A DNA stretch of 16,788 nt, taken from contig JANLFZ010000078.1 in assembly GCA_024653385.1 (NCBI GenBank), forward strand, positions 1-16,788. Reading direction: 5' to 3'. Positions 1-9,000 of this stretch are shown here, piece by piece. The notes under the pieces were generated by a model, which saw only the letters and a list, made by a program, of their open reading frames with translations, did not search any database and was not told the origin of the DNA. This DNA comes from Thermoguttaceae bacterium. GTDB lineage: Bacteria; Planctomycetota; Planctomycetia; Pirellulales; Thermoguttaceae. Both the position numbers and the translations under genes were made by a program. Position 1 is the stretch's first letter; each line of letters begins with the position of its first letter.

Positions 1-891
1 GTCCCAGGCAACCAGCCACCGGGTCTGGATCGGAGTCAGTCCGAAGTCCTCGCGCAGACGCGCGTCGAAATGGTCCATGTGCGCTGCCCCGTAGAAGATC
101 GCGATCTTCTTCTTTCCCGCGGCGATTTGCTTGCGAAGGACTTCCAGAGCCCGCTTGTTTCGGTCGGCGATGATGGCCGAGCCGTCGGGCCCCTCGATGG
201 CGGTAAGCGATCCACCGAACTGCTGAAACTGCTCGGCAAACGCCCTTTTCAGGGCGAAGGCGCGGTTCTTGTTGAAAAGGGCCAGGAGAATCTGCATGTC
301 GCTCTGGGCGGCATCCCCTTGCCGGCTAAGTGCGTACCCCCACATGCGGAGAAACATGCCCCAGAAACTGTCTCCTCGTTTGCGCATGGCCTCGGCGAAT
401 TGCTCGGGCGACAAGTCGGCGTGGACCATGTTGTCTTTCGTGTAGTCGATGGCACTCAGTTGGAACTCGAGTTCCAACACTTCGGTCATGAACGATTGCA
501 GCATCGAGATGGGGTTGTCGCTCGTCGTGCGGCCACCCTTGGGGATTCGTGTTCCTTCCGGCGCAACTAGTTCATAGAGAACCACTTCGTACTTGGTGAA
601 CAAGCGGTTGAGTTCTTCGTAGTAGCTCTTCTCGCCGATGTGAACGGCTGAGACGAGGTCCACCGTGGGCCCATCCTGACTGCAATCGCGCGGCGCGTAA
701 GTGACAACCGCTGCCTCCATCGCGATGGGCTCTTTCTTGGCGTCGCGAACCACCCGAAGGAACTCTGTCTTCTCTCGATCGCCCTTCGGTTGGATCGCCG
801 GCTTGGCCGGCGGTTTGTCGGCCGCGAAACCCACATGAGTTGCGAGGCAGACAAGCAACGCGGCTGGCAATAAGAACTTACGACAAGGCAT
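1..891 (-). CDS. TraB/Tiki-superfamily exported protein, C-terminus cut by window edge
   Basis: The minus-strand frame is open from an ATG at 891 to the window edge, giving 297 residues with no stop. Residues 1-24 form a Sec signal peptide: MPCRK, then a hydrophobic stretch LLPAALLVCLA, then VGFAA with cleavage after residue 23 or 24. The mature part carries the four conserved spots of the TraB/GumN/Tiki family: an AVHIG motif (His84), LYELV (Glu107), ADRNKRA (Arg244, Asn245) and FYGAAHM (Gly268, His271). Members related to animal Tiki are metal-dependent proteases; for most bacterial members the substrate is unknown. The protein probably acts in the periplasm or outside the cell. The start is supported by a GGAGG six bases upstream. 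The gene diverges from the rest of the window, so no functional link to it is implied. The family call is firm; the activity is inferred. Confidence 0.85.
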   Translation of the reverse strand, partial: MPCRKFLLPAALLVCLATHVGFAADKPPAKPAIQPKGDREKTEFLRVVRDAKKEPIAMEAAVVTYAPRDCSQDGPTVDLVSAVHIGEKSYYEELNRLFTKYEVVLYELVAPEGTRIPKGGRTTSDNPISMLQSFMTEVLELEFQLSAIDYTKDNMVHADLSPEQFAEAMRKRGDSFWGMFLRMWGYALSRQGDAAQSDMQILLALFNKNRAFALKRAFAEQFQQFGGSLTAIEGPDGSAIIADRNKRALEVLRKQIAAGKKKIAIFYGAAHMDHFDARLREDFGLTPIQTRWLVAWD

Positions 892-897
892 CGGGCG

Positions 898-902
898 CCT
901 CC
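898..902 (-). promoter_or_regulatory. Ribosome binding site of the TraB/Tiki gene
   Basis: On the minus strand this reads GGAGG, six bases before the ATG at 891. It is a near-ideal Shine-Dalgarno site and fixes the start that also gives a clean signal peptide. Confidence 0.75.
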
Positions 903-923
903 AGAAATGGGACTCGATACTAG

Positions 924-942
924 CCCGAAGCACGAGCGAGGG
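924..942 (-). repeat. Inverted, diverged copy of the 42-bp repeat core
   Basis: The plus strand reads cccgaagcacgagcgaggg. This matches the reverse complement of the repeat core at 988-1006 at 17 of 19 positions, and both differences are transitions. It lies in the 5' region of the TraB/Tiki gene and could pair with any of the three direct copies downstream to form a long stem. Confidence 0.65.
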
Positions 943-981
943 CCAAGCAATCGCTTTCCCCCAGCATGCACTTAGGGCAAC

Positions 982-1094
982 GGTTTTCCCTCGCTTGCGC
1001 TTCGGGTTGGTATTCGGGCGGTTGGTTTTCCCTCGCTTGCGCTTCGGGTTGGTATTCGGGCGGTTGGTTGTCCCTCGCTTGCGCTTCGGGTTGG
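982..1094 (+). repeat. 42-bp tandem repeat, 2.7 copies, PEAQARE type
   Basis: There are two identical 42-bp units (982-1023 and 1024-1065) and a partial third (1066-1094), which differs by one base (T to G) within its 29 bases. The core is ccctcgcttgcgcttcggg. Read on the minus strand, the units encode PEAQAREN and QPPEYQ, an incidental peptide that I recall as common in small spurious ORFs of planctomycete genomes. I treat it as an intergenic repetitive element rather than a gene: there is no ribosome binding site, no conserved flanking protein and no domain. Its function is unknown. Confidence 0.8.
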
Positions 1095-1575
1095 GAATGG
1101 TCCGCGCAGTAGGGCATCTGCGTTAGTATATCCCCCCAAGAGGTCGCACACAATTTTCGGGAACCTCCGACCCTAGCGATTCGTCCAATCCTACGCATTG
1201 AGCCCCCGCCAGACAGGAGGAGTGAGCGGCCGGGGAAAGCGCTTGACGGACTTTGTGGTTCCAATCATGATGAAGCGCTAACTTGGCCAATTCACAGAAG
1301 AGATAGCGTGAAAGGGACTTGGGAGGTTTAGGAAACGCAGCCAAGGTGGCTTGCCGGATGCAACGGGCGGGCTTGTCGAAGGCTCGCTTCCCGTCAAGCG
1401 TGCGCGCATCCGCCAGCCATAAACCCGCGGAGACGTGCCGTTACGGTCCCTTCCTTCGGGCGCGTCGCCCTGCGTTTTCCGGTCGCTCACGACGATTCTC
1501 GTCCGGCTGGGTGCCGCTACCCGGGTCAGCCGCCGATAGGGCAAGCCGCGTCGAATCGACCGTGGGTATTGGGTG
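1095..1575. other. Intergenic stretch without a recognisable gene
   Basis: About 480 bp separate the repeats from the leader of the next gene. Short ORFs on both strands overlap each other and have no ribosome binding sites or recognisable domains. A weak sigma70-like pair (TTGACG at 1243, CATGAT at 1266, spacer 17) is present, as is a 7-bp inverted repeat (1355-1361 with 1406-1412) enclosing a 5-bp one (1363-1367 with 1390-1394). None is strong enough to call. I see no tRNA or other known RNA gene. Confidence 0.5.
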
Positions 1576-1607
1576 GGTTGAACCAAGGGTCGGTCCCTTG
1601 GCGAACC
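1576..1607 (+). promoter_or_regulatory. Hairpin in the leader of the TIGR03032 gene
   Basis: A perfect 7-bp stem (ccaaggg at 1583-1589, cccttgg at 1595-1601) closes a five-base loop. It is extended outward by ggtt (1576-1579) pairing with aacc (1604-1607). It ends 30 bases before the chosen ATG. There is no T-tract after it, so it is not an ordinary terminator. It may affect translation or RNA stability, or be chance in GC-rich DNA. Confidence 0.3.
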
Positions 1608-1627
1608 GCCGCTGGGGCCTGTTGCGT

Positions 1628-1632
1628 GGGAG
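1628..1632 (+). promoter_or_regulatory. Ribosome binding site deciding the start at 1638
   Basis: GGGAG lies five bases before the ATG at 1638. The frame is also open back to a TTG at 1569, but the extra 23 codons overlap the hairpin and show no family similarity that I recognise, so ATG 1638 is preferred. Confidence 0.55.
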
Positions 1633-1637
1633 ATTGG

Positions 1638-2840
1638 ATGATTTCACCCTCGGCCAATAACACGCTGGTCCGTATCGAGTGCGCCGCGTCCGCTGGCTTC
1701 CAGCAATGGCTGGCGCAAGCCGGTGGCTCGGTGGCCATTTCGACCTATCAGGCGGGCAAGGTGGCCATGGTGGGTTGGGATGGCCGCCAGGTCACGCTCT
1801 TGATGCGCCAATTCGACAAGCCGCTGGGCATGGCGCTCCAGGGCGATCTGTTGGCCCTGGCCACCCGGAACGAAGTCTCGGTCTTCGCCAATGCGTCGCT
1901 CTTGGCGCACGACTATCTGGAAGACCAACCCGGCCGGTACGACGCGCTGTACTTGCCGCGGGCCACGTATCACACGGGCGACCTGCACACGCACGACGTG
2001 GCGTTCCAGGGTGACGGGCTTCTTCTGGTCAACACCCGGTTCTCGTGCCTTGCGCGGCTGAGCTACCGCCACAACTTCACCCCGGTCTGGAAACCCGCCT
2101 TCGTCACCGATCTCGTGCCCGAGGATCGTTGCCACCTCAATGGCGTCGCGCTGCGCGACGGGGAACCGGCGTACGTGACCGCGCTGGGCACGACCGACAC
2201 GCCGGGCGGGTGGCGCGAGAAGAAGGCTTCCGGGGGCGTGGTGATCGAGGTGGCCAGCGGCTCGGTGGTGGCCGGCGGCCTGTCGATGCCGCACTCGCCG
2301 CGGTGGTACGCGGGCCGGTTGTGGGTGCTCAACTCGGGGACCGGCGAAATCCTGGCCTTGGATCCCGCAAGCGGCCAGCGCGAGGTGGTCTGCGGGCTGC
2401 CCGGATACCTTCGGGGCCTCTGCTTTGTCGGGCCGATCGCGCTGGTGGGCTTGTGCAAGATCCGCGAGAAACACCTTTTCGGGGGCCTGCCGATCCAACA
2501 GCGCTACGACCGGCTCCGTTGCGGGGTGGCGGCCGTCGATCTGCGGACCGGGGCGGAACTGGGCATGTTCGAGTTCACGGCGGGCTGCGAGGAGTTGTAC
2601 GACGTCCAATTCCTGCCGGGTATCCGCCGGCCGATGATCCTCAACCTCGACAAGGACGCGGTTCGCCAAGCCGTGACCCATCCCGAATCCTCGTGGTGGC
2701 TAAGGCCCAGCGCGGAGATTCGGGACGTTCCGGCCGGGGGGCCGGCCCCCGCCGCGGCGCCGCCCGTGCTCGCGGCAACCGATACGATGTTCTCATCCTC
2801 CAACGGACCCGTGGCTTCCGGACACCGGAATTCAGATTAG
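1638..2840 (+). CDS. TIGR03032/DUF4915 family protein
   Basis: The protein has 400 residues and I recognise it as the TIGR03032 (DUF4915) family, whose biochemical role is unknown. Family-typical stretches, recognised from memory, run along its length: GDLHTHDVAF (114-123), LVNTRFSCLA (130-139), PEDRCHLNGVAL (161-172), TALGTTDTPGGW (181-192), LSMPHSPRW (215-223), LNSGTGE (231-237), GLPGYLRGLCFVG (253-265) and ELYDVQFLPG (319-328). The regular alternation of short strands and turns suggests a beta-propeller (inference). No signal peptide or membrane segment is visible, so a cytoplasmic site is likely. The last 35 or so residues are Pro/Ala-rich and then Ser-rich, probably a disordered tail. 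The stop TAG is 12 bp before the giant gene and in the same frame, so the two are probably co-transcribed. Confidence 0.85.
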   Translation: MISPSANNTLVRIECAASAGFQQWLAQAGGSVAISTYQAGKVAMVGWDGRQVTLLMRQFDKPLGMALQGDLLALATRNEVSVFANASLLAHDYLEDQPGRYDALYLPRATYHTGDLHTHDVAFQGDGLLLVNTRFSCLARLSYRHNFTPVWKPAFVTDLVPEDRCHLNGVALRDGEPAYVTALGTTDTPGGWREKKASGGVVIEVASGSVVAGGLSMPHSPRWYAGRLWVLNSGTGEILALDPASGQREVVCGLPGYLRGLCFVGPIALVGLCKIREKHLFGGLPIQQRYDRLRCGVAAVDLRTGAELGMFEFTAGCEELYDVQFLPGIRRPMILNLDKDAVRQAVTHPESSWWLRPSAEIRDVPAGGPAPAAAPPVLAATDTMFSSSNGPVASGHRNSD

Positions 2841-2846
2841 GGGAAG
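2840..2846 (+). promoter_or_regulatory. Ribosome binding site of the giant gene
   Basis: GGGGAAG, which overlaps the last base of the upstream stop codon, lies six bases before ATG 2853. No earlier start is possible in frame because the upstream gene's TAG (2838-2840) is in the same frame. Confidence 0.6.
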
Positions 2847-2852
2847 ATAGTC

Positions 2853-3005
2853 ATGTCGCGTTTTGGACTGCCGCTTCGGCGACGTATCGCCTCGACCATG
2901 GAAAACCTCCGTGGCAAGTTCGGCCGCAAGGCGGCCGGCCTGCGGAGGACCCGGAAGCCCCGCCGGCTGCAAATCGATCCGCTGGAAGAGCGGACCCTGT
3001 TGAGC
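2853..3005 (+). other. LEPR-XLL type N-terminal region
   Basis: Residues 1-51 are very rich in Arg and Lys and end in IDPLEERTLLS (Leu44 to Ser51), a variant of the LEPR-x-LL tag found at the start of many large planctomycete exported proteins. A classical hydrophobic Sec core is absent. The tag is thought to mark exported proteins, but its export route is not known to me. Confidence 0.8.
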
Positions 3006-6000
3006 CTCTCGCCGGGCGACTGGGAAGACATCCAGGTCACCGAGGGCATCAGCTACAACCAGACGACGGGCCGGTTCGACGTCCACCCGCAATACAGCCG
3101 GGAACTGGTTTCCCAGTCGCTGGCCGCGGACAACGACGGCGATTTCGTCGTGGTCTGGACGCGGTTCGACCCGGTGCTCGATCCGGTGACGGGCCAGCAG
3201 ATGGTCGACGCGCAGGGGAACCCGCGCACCGAGGCGAACATCTATGCCCGATACTTCACCGACGAGGTCCAGCGGATCACGCTTCCCCGCGGCGTGCTCA
3301 CCAACGCCGACCCGGGAAGCTATGCCCGTTTCTCGTTGACCTACGGCGATCCCGGGGCCCAGAAGCTCACCATCACGTCGGCGTATCAGCCCGGCGTGTC
3401 GGGGCAGCAGAACATCCAGGGGACGATTACGATCGCCTTCCAGCCGCCGGGCGGTGGTTTGCCGCAGACGCAGGTCTGGTTCTATGACGAGACGAGGACG
3501 CTTCAAGAGCTTCAGACCGAACTCCAGGCGCAGATCCAGAACTTCGGCGGCGTGCTGGCCGACGCGACGGTCCAGGCGCTCAATCCGCACGAGTTCGTGA
3601 TCAACTACGGCAGCGCGGCGGCCGGGCAGAACCCGAAGATTTCGATCCAGACTTTCAGCCTGAGCGGGTTCTTGCCGGCGGTGCAGGTCTCGACGGTGCG
3701 CCAGCCGACGGTGATCGCCAACATTCCCATCTCGCCCGACAACCCGGCGCTGACCGCCCAGGCCATCGAGCAGTACTTCTGGCAGACGCAGCAGACCAAG
3801 GGCATGGGGCCGACCGAGCTTCCGCCTCCGGACCGGGTCCCGCCGGAAGGGCCGTACAGCGAACCGGAAATCCTCTCGACCGCGGTTCCGCTGGTGACCG
3901 TCACGCCGGTCCTCGGGCTGGTCGATGCGGCGGGGCAAAGCCTCGACGGGCTGGTCTTCGACGTGACGTTCGGGGGCCGCTCGAGCAACGTGAACCTGAC
4001 GAACACGTCGGGCAAGAAGGACCATCCGCCGCTGGTGATTTCGGCGGTGGTCGACGAGTCGGGGGTGGCGTTGACGCCGCCGGCCGGCAGCGTCAAGACG
4101 CTCAAAGAGCCGTCGCGCGAGTTCCGCGTCAACCCGCCCGAGCCGGATGACCCGTTCACCTACGGTCCCGACGGCTTCGACCAGATAAACCCCTCGGTCG
4201 CCATGGACGCGGACGGCGACTTCGTCATCGTCTGGGAGAGCAAGATCCCCGAGTCGCAGATTCCGGGGAGCGTCAGCGATATCTACGCGCGGAGGTTCTC
4301 GCCGATCGGCCTGGTCGACGACCCGGCCTCGGTGCGCGGGATGATGCGCGACGCCAACGGCAACTTCATTCAAGGCATCAAGACGTACTACGACGACGTC
4401 CAGACGTTGCGTTTCAACGTGGGGACGGGTCGCGTGACGGGCACGTTCCGGCTTCAGGTGGGCGATACGGGCACACCGACCAACGTGATCGACTTCGACA
4501 GCAGCAACCCGACCGGCAACGCCGCCGCGATCGAAGCGGCGCTTGTGGCGGCGGGCTACCAGGGCGCCACCGTCCGCGCGCTGAACAACAGCAATCCCTA
4601 CCAGTTCCAGGTGACTTTCGGCGGACTGTCGGGCGGCGTCAACCAGCCCAAGCTCGTCTACGTGCCGGAGCTGAACGTTCAAGGCCAGCCCACGCTGCCG
4701 GGCACGGTGACCGTCATCGACAGCGAGCCCGACGGCGACCCGGTCGCCGTGGGAGCGGAGGACATCTCGACCTTCCGCGTGAACACCAACACGGCCCGGC
4801 CGCAGTTCCAGCCGAGTGTCGGCATGGACGAGGCGGGCAACTTCACCATCGCCTGGGCCACCGGCGGCCAGGACATGAGCTTCTTCAACCACATCCTCAT
4901 GCAGCGGTTCGGCCGCCGCGGCGAGCGGTTGGGGAACGAGGTCCAGCTCACGTTGGACGACACGGTGGTCTACTTCGAGCCGTTCGTGGCCATGAGCAAC
5001 GACGGCCAGACGGTGGTCACGTGGAGCCGCACCGCGAACTTCGAGTACTTCACCAACGGCGTCTACGCCGTGGGGACCTTCGCGTCGCTGTTCGCCCCGA
5101 ACGGAACGCCCATCGCGCAGCGCTTTGGGGTGATCGGCGGGGGCGGCGCCGCGGCGGCGTTCGATAGCGCGAACAACCTCATCATCACGGCCGACGCGCT
5201 GTTCGACGGGGACAGCATCGGGGGGACCTCGATGGGCGTCCACGCCATCATGTACCGCCCCGACGGCAGCGTGCTGCGCCCCGAGTTCCGCGTCAACAGC
5301 GCCAGCCTGACCACCGGCGGCACGCCGTTCTGGCCGCTCTACCAGACCCTCGCTCGGCCGGCGATCGACGCCGACGGCGACCTCGCGATCACCTACGAGG
5401 GCTTCGGCGCCGACGTCTCGCAAAACCTCTACCTGTCGAGCACCCGGGCCAGGGATCTCTTGCGGCGCGAGATCAACGCGACGAAGAACGCCGACCTGCG
5501 GCAATTCTTCGACCCCGCCACCGAGTCCCTGCCGATCTTCGACTTCAACCAGGGCACCAGCGGCGACATCGACTCGGAACTCGAGGCGGTGATGATCCGG
5601 GCGTGGAACCGCGTCGGCAAGAACCCGACCGCCGACCAGTTGAAGCAATTGGGCAGGCTCTACGCGATCCTCAACAGCGTGGCGGGGCAACTCCGCGGCG
5701 AGGCCAACGGCGCGCTCTTCTCGCGGTTCGACGCCGACCCGGTCAGTGGCCAGTACACCACGGTCTTCAGCGACAGCGTGGCCAACGCCCAGCGCGACGG
5801 CCACAACGACCGCTGGATCCTCAAGATCGACGGCAACGCCACCCAGGGCGATTTCACGATCCGGCTGTACCACTCCTCGGTGTCGGGGTATGAGGACATC
5901 ACGGTCACGCCGGTCTATTACAACAATGGTCCGGTGAACCCGGCCCAGACGCGGGCGGCCATCGAGACGGCCCTGCGGGGCGCGCAGCGCACCGGCACGA

Positions 6001-9000
6001 ACTGGCCCTACAACTACTTCGAGGGCCCGGTCACCGTCCGCCAGATCTCCAACAGCGCCTTCGGCGGCGAGAAGCAGTACCGCGATGGAACGCCCTACGA
6101 CCTCGACAATCTGTTCTTCTCGTCGATCGCCTCGAACGACCTCTTGTACGAGATCACGTTCCAGGGCGAGGTCCACGACACGCAGATGTACATGTACGTC
6201 ACGCGGCACAACATGCAGGTCGGCAACACCGCGACGTACTCGCCCGAAGTCGAAACCTACATGACGGCCGACGAGGGAACGCTCCAGACCTTCGTGGCCA
6301 TCGACATGCAGCCCGACGGCAGCTTCGTGACGACCTGGACGCAACAGGAGCGGAACACCTCGGGCGGCTCGGCCAACCAGAACATCTACTACCGCCGGTT
6401 CGTCGAGACGGTCGACACGGCCGGCCCGCGCCTGATCGAGCTGATGGACGCCGACGGCACGTGGATCGACGACCAGGGCGCGGTCGACCGTCCGGCGCGC
6501 TTCATCATCGTCACCTTCGACGAAGAGATGATGACGACCGGCCTGGACAGCGTGACCAATCCCGACAACTGGGAGTTGCTCAAGAACGGCGTGCCGCTCT
6601 TGGGCGGAATCAAGGCGATCCACTACGGCATGAACAAGTCGGCGGAGCTGGCGGCCAACAACCCGGCCAGGTGGCAGGGCCTCAACCGCCTGCCGACGAA
6701 CAAGTACGAGGCGGTCATCGAGCTGGACGGCAACGGGTTCGACCCGGACCCGAACGGCGTCACGCCGGAGCTGTCGGTGGGCGTCTACACGATCCGCGCG
6801 CGCACCCCGGTGGCGGCGACGGGCACGACCCCGGCCCGCAGCGGCCTGCGCGACCGCCAGGGCAACCCGCTGGGCTTCACGGGCTTCACGCCCGCCGGCC
6901 AGGACTTCCAGCGCGTGTTCGTGGTCAACCAGCCGGTCAGCGCGGCATTGGGCGACACGCCGGTGACGGGGGTTTCAGGCGGCAACAACGCCCGCACTTA
7001 CCCCGAGACGCCCGGCGCGGTGGCGGTGGACGCCGACGGCGACTACGTCGTGGTCTGGACGGCGACCGATCCGGCGACCGGACTGGACCGGGTGTACATG
7101 CGGCTGTTCGACTCCGACGGGACGCCGGCCGACATGCCTTTGGCCGATCCGATCACGCGGCAACCGATCCTCGATGGCCAGGGCAACCCGATCGTTTCGC
7201 CCGACTCGGCCCCGGTCCTCGACGTCACGCCGATCACGTTCGGTTCGCCGTTCAATCAGGACGATCAGCGCTATGCGAGCGTGGCGGTGGACGCGGATGG
7301 GGACATCATCGTCACCTGGACGAACTTCCGCGACGAGGACGGCCTGGCGGCCAACGGGCGCGAACAGGCCGACATCTACGCGCGGCGGTTTAACGCCTTG
7401 GGCGGCCTGGTGGGTGTGAGTTCCTCGGGCGCGCCGGTGTTCGACGCCGGCGGGTCGGGCGAGGCCTTCCGCGTCAACACGACCACGGCCAGCGTGCAGA
7501 AGTGGTCGAGCGTCGCGGCGGACGTCGACGGCGATTTCGTGGTCACCTGGTCCAGCCTCGGCCAGGAAGGCAGCGGCGGCACCGGGTACGGCATCTACGC
7601 CCAGCGCTTCAACTCCTACGGCGACAAGGTCGGCGGCGAGTTCCGCGTGAATGCATCGATCGCGGGGAACCAGCAGTACTCCAGCGTCGCCATGGACGCG
7701 CAAGGCGGTTTCGTCATCACCTGGACGACCGACCCCACCGGCACCAACGCCGACATCATGGCCCGCGTCTTCGGCGCCAACGGCGACCCGGTCACCGGCG
7801 AGTTCGCGGTGCCGATCACCACGGCCGGCAACCAGAAGTACGCCGACGTGGCGATGGACCTCTCGGGCGACAACTTCGTGGTCGCCTGGCAGAGCGCGGC
7901 TCAGGACGGCGACGGCTACGGGGTCTATGCCCGCACCTTCACCCGCGCCGCCGGCACGTTCGTCCCGTCCTCGGCCGAACTGCGCGTCAACACGACGACC
8001 GCCGGCAACCAGATGTACCCCTCGGTGGCGATGAGCCACCAGGGCAACTTCGTCGTGACCTGGAGCGGGCGCGGCGAGCAGACGGGCCAGCGCGACACCT
8101 CGGGCATCGGCGGGGTGTATACCCAGCGGTTCGACGTGACGGCCGGCGGCGTGCTCCGCGTTGGCGGCGAGACCCGGTTGAACAACGTGACGAACGGGAA
8201 CCAGTGGGTCTCGTCGATCGGCAGCGACGGCGAGGGGAACTACGTGGTCGTGTGGACCGGCATCGACCCGGCAAACGTGTCGAGAACGCTCGTGTTCGGC
8301 GCGGCCAGCGTCAACATGCTTCCGATCGCCGATGCCGATGGGCCCATCGTCACCGGGGTCACGACGCTCGACAACACGCGGCTTGCCCAGGACGACGTGA
8401 TCCAGCCCGCCCAGCCGGGCCTGGAATCGCTCAAGGTGCTCTTCGGCGAGAGCTTGTCGATGGTCGGCGACGCCGGCGGAGCCAATAGCGTGATCAACCC
8501 GGCCAACTGGCTGCTGCTGGTCAACGGCGGGGTGATGCCGGGAGCCATCGCCAACGTCACCTTCACCCGAAACGCCCTGACGCGCAAGTACGAGGCGACG
8601 GTGCAATTCGACGGGAACGGGCTCGACAGCGGCGTCGTGCCCTTGGCCCCCGGCGAGTACGTGCTCGTGGCCCGCGATGCCATCACCGATGGCGTCAACG
8701 CCCTGGACGGCAACTACGACGGCGTGCCGGGCACGGCGCCGCGATCGGGGTATGAATTCCGCTTCACGGTGCTGGCCGCCCTCGGCGTCGACGACGAGTT
8801 CCGCATCAACGTGCCGACCCCGCCCGACCAGACGTTCTCCACCCCGTTGGGCACGGGGACGGCCCTGGAACAGTCGAGCCGCACGGTGGCCGTGGACCAC
8901 GACGGCGACTTCGTGGTCGTGTGGATGGTCCAGACCGCGTCGGGGACCGACATCATGGCCCGCGTCTACGACCGCAACAACGTGCCGCTGACCGGCGAGA

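Larger units (their letters stand above)
3006..6413 (+). repeat. Repeat block 1: seven repeats with large insertions
   Basis: Seven repeats are centred on DNDGDFVVVW (residue 93), DADGDFVIVW (452), DEAGNFTIAW, SNDGQTVVTW, a degenerate FDSANNLIIT (near 5160), DADGDLAITY (near 5370) and MQPDGSFVTTW (near 6310). This is the most diverged and longest block. Foreign modules follow repeats 1, 2 and 6. Between repeat 6 and the module at 5814 lies a helix-rich stretch (RDLLRREINATKNADLRQFF onward) that I do not recognise. The count of seven depends on accepting the degenerate fifth repeat. Confidence 0.65.

Noticed and set aside
920..1264. Minus-strand ORF encoding repeated PEAQAREN/QPPEYQ peptides
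   Set aside because: The peptide merely translates the 42-bp DNA repeat; there is no ribosome binding site or conserved domain, and it overlaps the inverted copy.
1243..1271. Sigma70-like promoter, TTGACG and CATGAT with 17-base spacing
   Set aside because: The -10 box matches only four of six positions and the site is nearly 370 bp from the gene start. Such a match is expected by chance in a region of this size.
1569..1637. Upstream TTG start for the TIGR03032 gene
   Set aside because: TTG is rare as a start, the added 23 residues overlap the hairpin, and ATG 1638 has a GGGAG at good spacing.
1319..1660. Plus-strand ORF of 113 codons in the intergenic region, and overlapping minus-strand ORFs
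   Set aside because: No recognisable domain or ribosome binding site, and it runs into the start of the TIGR03032 gene in another frame.
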